Shown here: one piece after another, positions 1 to 12,689 of the stretch
How the letters are laid out: each line of letters begins with the position of its first letter
Position numbering within the stretch: the stretch's first letter is position 1
Assembly (NCBI GenBank): GCA_019843655.1
Contig: JACDQD010000005.1
Coordinates: forward strand, 14,659,575 to 14,723,574
DNA: 64,000 nt
Direction: 5' to 3'
Origin: Lethocerus indicus
Taxonomy: Eukaryota > Arthropoda > Insecta > Hemiptera > Belostomatidae
Position numbers and translations under genes: made by a program
The notes under the pieces: model-generated
Database searches by the model: none
Told to the model about the DNA's origin: nothing
The model's input: the letters and a program-made list of their open reading frames with translations, nothing else

Positions 1-3000
1 TAACAATTTTAGTCTACAATTAAAATATTACATATCTGAGAATTGCTGAATATCATTCTCAACCTCTTAACGGATATATTTCAACGTTTAAAAGAAAGTT
101 AATCGCTCTTGAAGGAAAACAAATTTTTACAGATTAATTCTGACATTCTGTGTACGGCCCAATGCTGGTTTGGAACCGGTCTTAGCTAAGATCAGCCAAA
201 TGAGATCTCCCACAAAACCACAAACTTTATGTCATATTAATTTCTTGATATACATATTTAATTTGAATATGTCTTATCAAGACATATGAACGTGGTTTAA
301 TTTATCTATCAAGCCATCGTCGGTTCAAACGACAGAAAAAGGACAGAGATCCACACGGCAATATCAATAGTTGGAACAATCTTGCTCACATCAGTATAGT
401 AAGCCGATAAAATGGTAATTGTCTCTGTAAATGGAATGTACTGTTTTCATTCGCCTGTTTGATTGAGTAGCAATGCATTGATAATGTTGACAGGGCTATC
501 ATTATTTATAATACTTGTAAGGACGGTGGTAGAGAGAGTCAAAATTCCCACTAGGGATGAATTGGCAGCGTTAATTTGATGCCGACTGGAGTTTGTGCCG
601 ATGACCGGGACGGACAAAAATATTAGTTTTATAAATTTTAACCGCGTGTGACCAGGTGTAAATTAAGGAGGCCGATCGAACATTTCTGAGAAATCGGCGG
701 CTGTGAAAGAGAGGAAGACGTGGGGGTAGGCCCTTTTAAGTGCGGGTGGTGCGGTTGGGGCTTTATTGTGCCCTTTTTCGGAGCCCGCAGTACATCCCTG
801 GATTAGATCAGATAGCTGTATTTGGGGCGGGCGGCTGCCCTTCGTCTTACGGTTTTAGAACGGGCTCCCGGCCTCTATTTGCGGCTGTTGCAACCGGTAA
901 TCGATTGCCCGGCCTGAACTCTCTCTCCCGCCCCCTCCCAACATTTCCCCTCTTTCTCTCTCACTCTCTGTCTCACGTTCCCCGCCCCCGTTTGCTGTTT
1001 AATCCAAGGTCCGGCGTTTTTTTTTTCGAACAGACTTTTTTACGTTTCCAGTTCTACTGGACGAATTATAAAGCCGGCCGCCGAGGAGGAAAGAAGAAAA
1101 AATTGAGAAGAAATTCGGTCGGAAGGCTTTTATTGACTGGAAAACCTGGGGACATTCATTAACATAACAAAACGGGTCTACAGAGAGGACGGAATTTGTA
1201 AGGTATTTAAAACTTGGCTAATAATAATTGGGTTTCAATCACTTTCCTTAAAGTTTACCTATGACAGGCCGGTTTCATTACGTAGTTTCCGATTAATTGT
1301 TCTTAGTTTGCAGGAATGTAGTTTTAATTCATTGAATAAACGGTTCTAATTTTTTACGTTTATTACAATTAATTGTTCGCGGTACAACTTGGTACAACGT
1401 TAAGGTTCTAACGGTGACAACATATGCAGGTAGTTCGCGATACGTGTAATCACCATTTCTTATCAGTTCTGGAAATTGTGTTAATTGAATTCTAACAGCG
1501 TTCCATGTGTATCCCGACCCACGCCGCGTAAATCAACTGTCGTCGGCCCCCCTCGGATTTGAATTACTGGGGCACGCCCCGTTTCTATCTGGAGAATTCT
1601 TGCGTCCGAGCCAGAATCTTTTACCGACTCTCCTATAAGGGAGAATTTCTTTCCCCCTCCCACCCCCTGACAAGACAAGATCCCCCGGGGCCGGTTCTGG
1701 GGCCAGAATGCTTGCGCCTCGGCAACTGTCCGGTCCCTGACTTCGAAAAATGTGAACCTCCGTTCAGATAAATGGGCCCGAATTTTTATTAGATTCCTCC
1801 CTTCGGCGGCGTCCATAAGCAGCAAGGACGGTCTATTTCCACCGTTTGGGGTCACCGAACTTAGGAACGCGCAATAAATACTAAGATAGACTTCCTAGCA
1901 TGTTAGACCAGATTAAGGACTCTATATTACCATGACGTAATTTATATTGTTAACGAATTATTTTTAGCATCATACGCGTTATTTACTTCCACTCGACGAT
2001 TTGGCCCTTACGAATCGATGTATCGACTGTACCTCGTCGTGAATTGTATTGTCTCTAATGAGTTGAATTGTATCTCATCGTGAATGGAAGTGAATTACCG
2101 GTAATGCAGACAGCAGTTGCAGCAATAGCAATTTTACCATTATGGTGTAGTCAAACTGTCGACAGGACACTATCGACTTTAGAGGCTTACGCTTATGTAC
2201 TCAATATAATCAAACTTCGAGATCAAGAACTGGCAAAACTGAGCTGGAAATATTGAAATTATAGAAAGATATTGATTATTTTTATTAATATCTTATTATT
2301 TTTCAACAATCAAAAGACTGAATCGGGAATGACTTAGCCGGAGTCGACGACAAGAACCAGAACGATTGCATGAGCTTCATTATTTTTATTATATCGGAAC
2401 CTTGGACTCTGCGATCACATTAATGCACTTGAGATTTATTTAGCCGCTGGCCAATCGATAATTAGTCCGAATAGATTCAGTTGACCGTTTTCTGGATTGA
2501 ATCCACCTATTATGTCTAACCGCTAAAAATTCACCGGGATTCCACAGTTTAGAAACGCTTGTTCGTTTATACTTTACACAATTTAAATATCCTTCCGTGA
2601 CCTCAGAAATTATAACACGGTTGGTGAATTACTCATTGAGTTCAGTAATAAAATTTATGATCCATGTAAACGTCAAGGACATTTTTCCCGTTGTTATCAG
2701 ATTTCAATGACCCGTATTACAATGATTAAACATGCTAGAAAGCATCCTGGTAGGTGACACCCAACGTATTATTACAAAAGAAAACAGCAATTCAAATTAT
2801 TATTGGTGCCCCAGCGCGTGTCACTTGTATAATATATTAAGATTCGAATTGCGTGAGTAATTAAGGTTTAGGGGAAATAATCGAGTTTTTTTAATCATCC
2901 GTGCTATATCATAGGATATTTGATATCTTTCCCCCTCTTTCTCTTTAAATATAAGGGAGCAGATCTGTAACCTTGTGTGTATCGAAGGGGAATCGTCATT

Positions 3001-6000
3001 TTCCCTGGAATTGGCAATGTATTAAGATAAAAAGTGTTCAAACACACTGGCGTGATGCCCCCATGACGTAGGGGTCGTATAAATAGAAGGATCCTCCGTA
3101 TGAGTGTAAACCAGATAAGACTTTGGGCGGTGTTGTATTTAAAGGCGGAATGTTATTTCGAAACTCCACTTCGTCATTCTGGTTTTCGTGCATCCTAATG
3201 GGGAAAATAGCCAGGGGGAAAGAGCACGCGCTATTACTGTGGAGGGGAGATGACGGTGAGTTTTCATCCGAACATAATTTTGGAAATAGTAAACGTATTA
3301 AAACCAAGACTGCAGGCAGGACTACCAAACTATACTTAGCTAGATCTAAGTGTGCTAGTAGAGGGCAAAGCGTTAAAATTATGTATTCAATATATTTATC
3401 AGCTTAAATTATTCTTATCTTCCTTAGAAAAATTACCAAATTTCATTTTTTCCTCGTGTTAAATTAGAACTTCTCATTCCTTTTTATGGTACATACGCTA
3501 CTGTAATACTATGAAATGTTTACACTAATTTACACAAACCTGTAATATACATAGGATTGTGATATTTCATTCAATAAATGAAAACACCAAGAAACAGCAG
3601 ATTTTTAAGATATTGGTGGATGGGTCCGCAAGGATTTGGAGTATCATAACTGGTGTATAAATTTCTGTCAGCATTTTTATGTTTCATTAACCCTTTAACT
3701 TGTCGCAGATGCTTCACTTTTGGCAATTCAAAAATATACTCAACATTTTAACACAATATTTCGAATATTTAAAAAGCATAGGAAAATCTAGTAAACACGT
3801 GAGATCAGAATTGACTCAAACAGATCATTATAAATATTGCCATTACATTTTTTAAATCCCCCCATATTTTCAACAGTTTCATTCACACACACTTACATTT
3901 CATAATTTCCCGGACATTTGGTAGTTTCTCCATGTCGATGAATTTTAATCGAGGCCTATCCTTGTATGTAAATGCGGATTATACCTCCGATATAAGACGG
4001 CGGTCTTCCCTACTGTTTTCGCACAAGTTACGCCCGACTAAGCGCACGAAACAAAGTTCTGTTTTGAAGTTTGGATTCTCTGCCCCGTTCCCATCTCCGC
4101 GAAGGTTTTTTGAAGTAGCATCTCATTGAGACCGTATGCGGTATTATTACAATACCTTACAATATTTAGTTGTTGTATCGAACGAATTCAACATCTGTTA
4201 CCTTATAACGTATACAATAATAAAATTAATCTCACAATCCCTGGCCAATTAGCACATGTTGTTTCAACCGATCCTTTTGTAGTTACTAAGGTCTTAACCG
4301 GATGATCCAACTGGTTGTTCAGCGGCCCGTAGTAGCCATAGGAGATAAGCGGAGAAACGAGATTCACGTTTGTTTCGCAACGAAAAACTTGATAATAACC
4401 TTTCTCAAATATACCGTGTCACCATCGCCAACAATATAAAAACGGAGAAGAAAATAGGGGGTTTGTAATCTCTGAGACATCGGTACGTTTCACATTTCCC
4501 GTCTTGGGTGATCTGTGTTGTAGAATCGGAGAGAGTTCCATTGTGCCAAAAGGTTTTTAAGTCGCTAAACCGATTTGAAGATATAAAGGGGAGCACGTGG
4601 CTTGGCCGGGCTTCAACCGGGGAGCATGTGGGTCAAACGATTTCTGGAACCGAGGGAGGGTTCGAAAAGGACGGCCCTATAAGATTTTCAGTCGATAATA
4701 TGCCCTAGATATATGTATGTCCTCGAATATATGTCCTAGAAACAACAAAGCTGTATCGGGCACAGATTTATTTGCAATGATTTCAATAACGAAAATTAAT
4801 AATGCATATTTATATTCATGCGCTTAAACTAGTTTCAACGTTTGCTTTTGCCACCCACAGTGATTGTAGTCAATGGTTTAAATACAGTTACGAGCCACGG
4901 TCCACAGGGGAGTAAGACAACTATGACTCATTTTACAAGTACAACGATGTTTATAATGTGCTTCTTTAGCGGGATACGGGAGTGGCGCGTTTGAGATTCC
5001 CAGAAGACCACCTTTAAGGTTGGTGGGCGGGGACAGTTAAGCCATTCGCAAAGTACACAAGGGTGTAAATTATCAGTTAAGTACTCACTGCGGTGACTTA
5101 AGCACCCGCTGTTCTAGGCACTAAGCCCCGTCCTCACTTTCTATTTCTCTCGGGTAGTGTTGAGACGTCGTTGCAGACCGGTTGGTTGAGGTTGAGGAGG
5201 CGTCGCCGGGCGGCCTAATGACGGAGGCCCCGTTGAATGACAGAAGACCGGGGCCGCCGTGTGAAGGCTTCCGCGCACCACAACGAGAGCGAAAGTGCAC
5301 TGCCCCCACCACGAGGCCGCCCTTATCTCCAGCCTTATCGAGGGCGAAATTATTCCCAACCCGAATAAAACTAGACCTTATCGCTTATACGGTAAAAATG
5401 TATCGGGAAAGATATTTTTAATTCTAATCACACTGAGTTGTATCTATGACTCAGAGATCCACATAAGGAGATGTCAACAAGTATACACCGGCATTCTAAG
5501 TCCCCAATTATACTTTATTTGAACCGTTTTGATAATGGAAAAAGAAGTTTATGTATTTGAATGTTTGACCCCGACAGGAAATGAACTGTAATTTAATTTT
5601 GGCTCTATTACCCCTGGCGAAAATCGGAGCAAAAAATTGATGCCTTATCGCTAGTGCACAGGTTCGGTGTTTTGTTCCCGTTTTAACGAGATATATTTAT
5701 AAATAAAAACTGGAAATACCTCAATCTTAAACTATGGACAAATATATATTCAATAACACTATATTCAAACTAGCTACAACTGAATGATATACTATCCTTA
5801 ACCTACCACTTCGCGCTTCAGGGCGTTTCTCCACGAAAAATGCGAAGAGCAGTATATCGGCTTCATTCTTTATTTCAAATGTTAATTCAAACACCGAGCT
5901 CAATGCAAAAAGTAAGCGTGGCTCGAAAAGACTAATTAAGGAAAATTCTAAAAACCGCTAATGAATTTTTCATTAAATAAGCAAATATTCAAAATCTCCG

Positions 6001-7182
6001 AAATACGCCGGTGTATCTTAGTTCAAACAATCGTAAAATGTTTGATATTTTTTTTTATTATGAAATAGTGTCACATCTTACAGTGGAGCATTAGGCTCAT
6101 TCTTTTTGAGGTTTCTCTACACCCAAAATTGTACTTATTTACCGCAGGCCAAATAACTCTAGTTCTCTGTTAAATTGCGGCAATCTCTCTTCTTTTTCTC
6201 TCTTATTTCTCTTCGCTCTTATTTTTGGTTTACAGCTTTCTTGCATTACGCTTTTAGCAGCGCGTTACGCAACGTAATCGGATTATTCGGTCAAATATAT
6301 CACCTCATCTCGGTATTATTCAAATATCTTCTTGTAGAAATTAAACGATTGGAACATCAGCTAATTTGGCACAGTTCGGTTTTTGCTCTTGAGATTTGCG
6401 TTCGAACAACCTTCTTTGAGTTTTTAGAACTAGTACTTTTTAAAACGGGAAAAATATAGACAATTTATCTCGGTTGTATAGATCCGGAAATACTGTGGAT
6501 AGAGGGAGTGGAGGAGAAAATCCTGAATTATTTCAAAATTTCATTCGGAAACTCCAACGGAGCCTGGAGCCCGTTGCCGCTTATAAATAGACCCTTCTCT
6601 ACATTGTTCCTCTTATGTTTCTTTTACACTTTCTTCTTTTTTAATTCAATCTGAATTTAGCGCGAGGCTTCTCGGCTCACCGTTCGGAGTAAGCACCCTG
6701 CCAAGAAAATATTCCTTGCCCCGACCGCTCTAGGATTTCGATTAAAAAAAAATAGGACAATCCCAAATTGTTCGTAAACATTTTATTCGTGGGACATTCG
6801 ACTTCCTACATTATTCCTATTTGCGTGTCTGACCTAAAAGTACGTGATACAGCAATAAATATGAAATAGACATAGAAAGCTGTATCGTGCATTCCCTTCC
6901 GCGTATGACTCCCTCTAAAGGAGCTCCGCGTTAATGGCTACAGCGATACAATTTATTATTCCTAGATTAAAAAACACCGACCGTCGTTTAAGGAAACAAA
7001 TATTATAGTGGCAATATTGGGTAAAACATGCACGCAACCAGCCGAACAAGTGAATGAATTGAAAGACAAATAAACTATCGTGCATTCCTAGATAAAAGTT
7101 TATTCTGCGCAGAATTGATAACAAGGAAAAGTGGCAATTACACGCTGGCTGTTGAAGGTATATTGTCTGTGTTGTGTAATAC

Positions 7183-7184
<2 letters not shown>
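1..7184. other. No gene recognised; AT-rich with GC-richer islands
   Basis: GC-richer islands at about 540-1150, 1500-1860, 4590-4690 and 4960-5330 are separated by AT-rich DNA. The open frames here (up to about 140 codons) have no ATG in good context, no splice logic and no recognisable motif. TTACG and CGTAA flank CAA at 6265-6277, a possible bZIP palindrome. Nothing else is supported. Confidence 0.6.

Positions 7185-7228
<44 letters not shown>
7185..7228. repeat. (TA)n microsatellite
   Basis: An uninterrupted TA run of about 44 bp. The overlapping minus-strand frame with repeated Y/I residues is an artefact of it. Confidence 0.97.
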
Positions 7229-7229
<1 letters not shown>

Positions 7230-7881
7230 ATCGCAGGTGATAAGCTTTTGCTGTTGCTTTGATACTGTGATTGACAATGGTAATCGTCGTGACGGCCGTA
7301 TTCGGAGTCTGTATTCGATCCTCGTTACACAGTTGATGTTATTTGTTTCGAGCTTAGCAACCAGACGTTCTTGTTCGTACGATTTGAATAAGTGAAATTA
7401 CATAGACAGTAATCGCCTGAGCTAAATGAATTCAGAAGGGACTTAACGACAAAGGATGAACATTTTTCGATAGCGGGAATTCTCGTTAGTGAAAGCCGCG
7501 TTGGCGGCGGCGTGTGCTGTCAGAGCCCCGGCTACTAGAGATGACGAGAACTCGAAACCGATGACTGGACAGGACTATATCTGCAAATGGAGACTATTGC
7601 TCAGTAATCAATTAATATTGATTTGATAATTATCAAAAATATTATATACGATTGCGTATGCATTGTTTCGGTAGAGCACTCCATGACGCAACTGATGGAC
7701 CGAACCCCCGTTTCAATTTCTCGGTACGTCAAGCTGTTGCACTTTCTTTTGCGGAGGTAGAGAAAATTCTCATCATTATCGGTCGATAGATCTTGAAATC
7801 CCAACTCTGTGGGTATAAATTCTCTCGGCAAAGCTCTTAAGAGCCGAGAAGTTCTTGTCGCTCTTAAAGCTTGAATAAGAT

Positions 7882-7892
7882 GGGGGAGGGGG

Positions 7893-7943
<51 letters not shown>
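7882..7943. repeat. G-rich run followed by (GA)n microsatellite
   Basis: G-rich sequence grades into about 49 bp of uninterrupted GA, a purine-only strand able to form a triplex. Similar arrays bind GAGA-type factors in insects; no promoter is evident next to it. Confidence 0.95.
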
Positions 7944-7946
<3 letters not shown>

Positions 7947-8452
7947 TGCAGGTCCTCCCTGCTATTTTTACAGTGGGCCGGCCCAACTAGAAACCAACAC
8001 GTTGCGCGCATTGTGTTACCGCCCTAAATAACTTCTCTTACGGTGGGTACATCCCACCAGGTTGAACGACTTTTAGCCGTAAATCAAACTCTATTATTTT
8101 TCTCAGTTGCTGGCCCCACACTTCGCCTGGTTATTTTCCGATGTGGCCATTACGATAGCAAGAGGAAAAGCCTTCCAGTGATATAAACTTCTTATATTGT
8201 TCGGCTAACGGCCAGCTCTCGTATACTTGGAACGAATATCAAGAAAAATTGCGAAGTTTAATGCTAGTAAATTGTGTTCTTCTCGTAGAAAGACTGGATC
8301 CCAGACACCCTTTTTCATTCAAACTTATGGGGATAAGATACAGTTTTTTTCTATGAAGTACGATAGGCGGCTCTAGCCCGGTCTCGGTAAGGTTTGGAGT
8401 CCTAGGACGAGGCCCCCAGCCCAGAATGACGGGGCCGAAGACTATAACCAAG

Positions 8453-8505
8453 AGCTAGGATCGGAGCTAGCGGTAAGCAGCTAGCTAGAGCTAGCTCGGA
8501 GCTAG
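8453..8505. repeat. Cluster of six AGCTAG hexamers
   Basis: AGCTAG starts at 8453, 8465, 8479, 8483, 8489 and 8500, partly overlapping and with irregular spacing. It looks like local slippage or a clustered binding motif. Confidence 0.85.
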
Positions 8506-9630
8506 GCAGCCACCAGCTCCGCTATTCTTAAATGCCTTCTGCCGTCTGGCCCGGGGGCCGACCTTCAACCCCTCCCCGCTCATCAACCTATTTAGCTCCC
8601 TTGTCTATTCCCCACCGTCCTCATTTAAGAAAAAAATTCTCCCGTTGCTTTTTGACGTTATTGCTCTTTCCACCCTTGCTCATTCTTTCCGGGTGATTAA
8701 TTTATTCTACGACATACGACTTCTTTGCGGGATCCATTTTTAAGATATTTTTAGAAGGTGAAGTTGCCGGGTGGTAGAGTCCGTCGGGTGTATAGCCGAT
8801 GATTTTAAGTGATTTTTGTCTGCAAATTAAGCAATAGTAATAAATATTTTTACAAACATTGCTTTTTACCTATAATGTTATCAATATTACTTAATAATAT
8901 ACTTAATAATAAATGATTGTAATAATATTAATTGGGGAATAACATGATAATAGGTAGTAATCGGTGGCAGTGAGATATTCGTTTCAATTTTATTTAATGA
9001 TCTCTGTAATCAATCTGAATTAACGAGTAAAAATGTGAACCAAACTTATGTAGTACGGGTAATAGAGAAAACATAAAATATAATGACCTCTTATTAAATT
9101 AAACAATAGGAGAACGTGCTCGAAACTATATAGACAAGGATAAAGAAAAGCAACCAGTTGAGACTTATTATTATGCAGCTACGGACTGATAAAGAATCGT
9201 AGTGGGGAATGCAATACTAACCAGAGTAAGTTTCAAAAATTAATTCTTTAATGCGTTTTATAAAAATATATTACACATTTATACGTTCTGAAATATAAGC
9301 GATCCATCCCTAATTGAATGTGGGTGTGTGAGCGTCGTACTGTTTTTAATTTCTCGGAGTAGAAAATAAAAATTAACCCGAGTTAGATAATATCTACACT
9401 TATGAGTTTGTTATATAAGTAGGACGCGTTGTCTATACTCAACATCTCAAGAGTGGCCGGAGCGGAGTCCTAAAATAACCGCGCCTATGAATACGAGATT
9501 GGCCGTTATTTTTTATCCTCTCACGCTGCATCTCGGCTTTTAGCTTTGTAATTATTTCCCAAATTAAACTCCCTCCCCTGGCAGTCATCCCGAATTGTAT
9601 GTCATATTCTCTGTTCCCTTCTAATTGCAG

Positions 9631-9951
9631 GGATTAGCAATAGTTGTGGCATCCGGGGGTTCTCAGATCGAGGACTGTGGGTGGAATGCGGGGGGCAAAC
9701 ATAACGTCAGTGGATTCCTGGAAATGCTATCATAGTGATCGATTCGGAGCTGTTTAAAATTCTTGGCTTGGAAACCGATTCAATCGACATTGATTTTTTA
9801 GATGCCGCTTTCTTCATTCTTCATTCTGTAGGGAAGACTGCAGACCGATGCTGCATGTACCGCCTCCGCACCGGGTACTGCTCCAATATGTGCAGATGGC
9901 CGACATGCGAGGGCTATTATCATATCGCTTAATTGTTGTAATAAAGAAATA
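9631..9951 (+). CDS. Possible terminal exon pair with nearby poly(A) signal (unidentified)
   Basis: A textbook acceptor (TTCCCTTCTAATTGCAG) ends at 9630. Phase 0 is open for 25 codons to a possible donor AAC/GTCAGT at 9705. A second acceptor (TCATTCTTCATTCTGTAG) ends at 9831, giving a 126-nt intron, after which phase 0 is open for 39 codons to TGA near 9951. AATAAA occurs near 9940. In another frame the second block encodes a cysteine-rich tail (CCMYRLRTGYCSNMCRWPTC) ending at TAA 9932, but I could not connect that frame to the first block. Product unknown. Confidence 0.2.
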
Positions 9952-9959
9952 TGAAAGGA

Positions 9960-12440
9960 TTAGATGGCCTTACTAAACTCGCTAAGATATAATAGAAGTT
10001 TCATACTCCTAATTTTGATTTGGGCTTTTTTCAATTTACCAATCAAAGAAAACATAATTGTGTTTTTTAGAATTGTGTCCCACCTCGTAAAGAATAAGGA
10101 CGGTCCCCTAGAATTTTTAGACATCCTAAGGTTTATTTATTTATTAACGGTTCGACTCTTTTGAAAATTGTAGCGTAAAAAATCCTTTAAAAGGAGTAAT
10201 TATTTTGTCAAAGCAATGTATAAAGTCACTGAATTAATATTGAAAGATGTTCGACTTTAAAGGCGATTATGAAATAGCCACTGTTATTAAATTTATATAT
10301 TATATAAGTAATATATATATTATATATTTTTGTATCTATTTATTTGGCTTACATTGTAAACTGTGAACGCAGCGACTTTCAAATATCAGAAATCATTGAA
10401 GTACAATTACTCACCAGAGATGTTTGTATCTACGAATTGTAATTTTTAAACCGCCGGGTATGTTTCAAACCGCCCGAGGTTAATGCAATAAAATTATGTT
10501 TTTTGTATACTGGCCGATATACATTGCTTCAAGAATGGAGGGACCAATGTAGTTTTTATGGATTCGGCTTCGAATATGAAAAACTTGCAATAATCCCGGG
10601 GATAGATCTGTGGCTGGCCGGCCTCCGGGGCACAGCTCCAACTCCTAGACAATGGCCGCTCCCGGGCATACCGGCCCCTCGTAAAAACCTTTTTTATCCC
10701 CTCCCCCTCCAATACTCCCTTATTTTCAGGTTTATTTTAGTAATACGCCCGGCACAAAAAGTTTCATTGTCGCCGTCGTCCTTCGACGGCCACTTTCTGT
10801 GGGGCCGTTTAAACCGCTATCTGGGCTATTTTAACGGGCACTGAATTGATATTTTTTCGACAGCGACCGTAATCATTTTTTAAAATTGTATTTACACTCA
10901 AGTAATTAGAACTGAAAAAGTATAACTGAATAATAAATTGGTAAATGTCGATGAAGGAGGAAATAGTTATTTATTTGATAACAAAAGCCAGCAACACTCA
11001 TTAGGGAAATACTGAAATTTTCATGTTTCTCTTATGGGCATGTGATATTATAAGGCGTGATATTATATAATATTCGGTGCCTAATATTACTAACGCGGGT
11101 ATGTCTACATTCTAATAATTTCCGCCACATGAATATTATTTAACTGAATGAAAGCACCCACATCGTACCGGGAAGGATAAAGGGTATTCGCCACTTTTGA
11201 TTGTAATATTTCATTAATAAACAATTACAAAAGTATTATTCAATCAGGACTATTTCTGTGAAGGCGTAAACGAGAAACCAAGCAGAGTCACAAAAGTGCT
11301 GTTAGTACTTTAAATCGGCGGCGAGTCCGGCCTAGGTTTAATTTAAAGCCCAAATTTAACGCTATTTATTCAAGCCGATCCGTCAATTTTTGTCGCCAGT
11401 CTTCCACCTCTGTGATCGCAGCGGGAGTACGCCCCCGCAGTTTCACTCCCCTTCGTTTAATCTGAATCTTTCCGCCCGGCCGCCACCAACGCCCGAGAAA
11501 CCCCTTTGTAGAGCCACTCCAAGTTTTCTAAACCAGCCTGCTGTTTATTTTGGAAGCCCAAGTATTTATAAAAAGCGGTTTAGTCAAGTATTGTGTTTCA
11601 TATCCTATTTATAATTTTATTTTGTGTAACGGTCGGTATTGGGCGGTGGACGCCAGTCGATTAACCGCCTAAACGCTAAGGAAATCGTCCAAACGCGGGC
11701 GCAATTAAATTTACATCTAAACACACACGAAACATCAAAGCTGGACTCTGACGTCCCGTCCGGACATCCGACGTAAGATGTTTTTGGACTTTTAAAATGT
11801 TCAAAATTATATACTATAAATATTGTAACCCATAAATTAAATTCCCGGAATGTGCATGTAGGAAAAATGTGTGAATTTTAATTAATCTGCGATAACATAT
11901 TTCTGAAATACTCTTAAGTTCCCGGCAATTAAGTTGTTCGTGCACTTCACACTAACATTAGTCATATGAAACAAACTGTTCATGAAAAAGAACTATTGGG
12001 AACATCTCTCTTAAGGCCTCATAGAAATCGATTTTATCCATTCCTTCATATTCCGGCAATGAAGAGGTTCGATACTTTCAGCGAAGGATATGAAGGAAAC
12101 ATTGAAAACAAACTCCGTACAATTACATGAATTCCGGTTGCTCATTTACCGAATTTAATGAATCAATAGACTTGTGAAGATGTCAATGAACGATGGACGG
12201 GATTATAACAAAGACGAAATTTTTGGTTTATATATATAATATAAAACTGACCGTGATCAAAAGGTTGGTCTTTATTTTGGTTGGATTTTATTATCATATT
12301 GACCAGTAACAATAACTCGGTCTTGTATATTCTAGCTACCTAGCTACCCAATCTAGGTTGACGGGATTGGCTTTGATTTGACTCCCATCCTATTTTAGTG
12401 TTATTATAACCAAACTGCAAGTAGTATTGCACGCCACTGA
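9960..12440. other. No gene recognised; one strong acceptor
   Basis: A textbook acceptor (CTCCCTTATTTTCAG) ends at 10729 and is followed by open stretches of about 35 codons in two frames, not enough for a call. A GC-richer island spans about 10600-10830 and another 11280-11520. Confidence 0.55.
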
Positions 12441-12482
12441 GGTTTAAGTTATATTCATTAAAATAACAACAACTCGAAAATC

Positions 12483-12680
12483 ATGTCCGATAAGAATTCG
12501 AGAGAACGTGCCGCCGCGGAAAGTTTGAACGCGTCGAGTGAGAGTGTTGTTTTGTTAGATAAACTGGGACATTTCCGAAAGTGGGATGCGATTTTTTCCA
12601 GTGTTATTATTATTGCTATCGGATTTCTTCAATGTACGAACCGACTCGTGAACACGATTAAAGTTTCCGTCCCCGTATAA
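12483..12680 (+). CDS. Possible small single-pass membrane protein or first exon, 65 aa (unidentified)
   Basis: An ATG preceded by an A-rich leader (ACAACTCGAAAATC) starts a frame of 65 codons ending TAA. The first 37 residues are polar and charged (MSDKNSRERAAAESLNASSE), followed by one hydrophobic segment at about residues 38-50 (IFSSVIIIAIGFL) and a short tail. This topology suits a tail-anchored or type II membrane peptide. No intron is needed, but it could equally be a first coding exon. No family match. Confidence 0.25.
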   Translation: MSDKNSRERAAAESLNASSESVVLLDKLGHFRKWDAIFSSVIIIAIGFLQCTNRLVNTIKVSVPV

Positions 12681-12689
12681 AGTTCGGCA

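Larger units (their letters stand above)
7229..9600. other. No gene recognised
   Basis: It contains the (GA)n array, the AGCTAG cluster and a GC-richer island at 8380-8600. A 12-base palindrome GCTCTTAAGAGC lies near 7833. The minus-strand frame over 7601-8011 is driven by the (GA)n array. Confidence 0.6.

Noticed and set aside
6915..8011. Minus-strand frames of 120 and 136 codons
   Set aside because: They are held open by (TA)n and (GA)n arrays.
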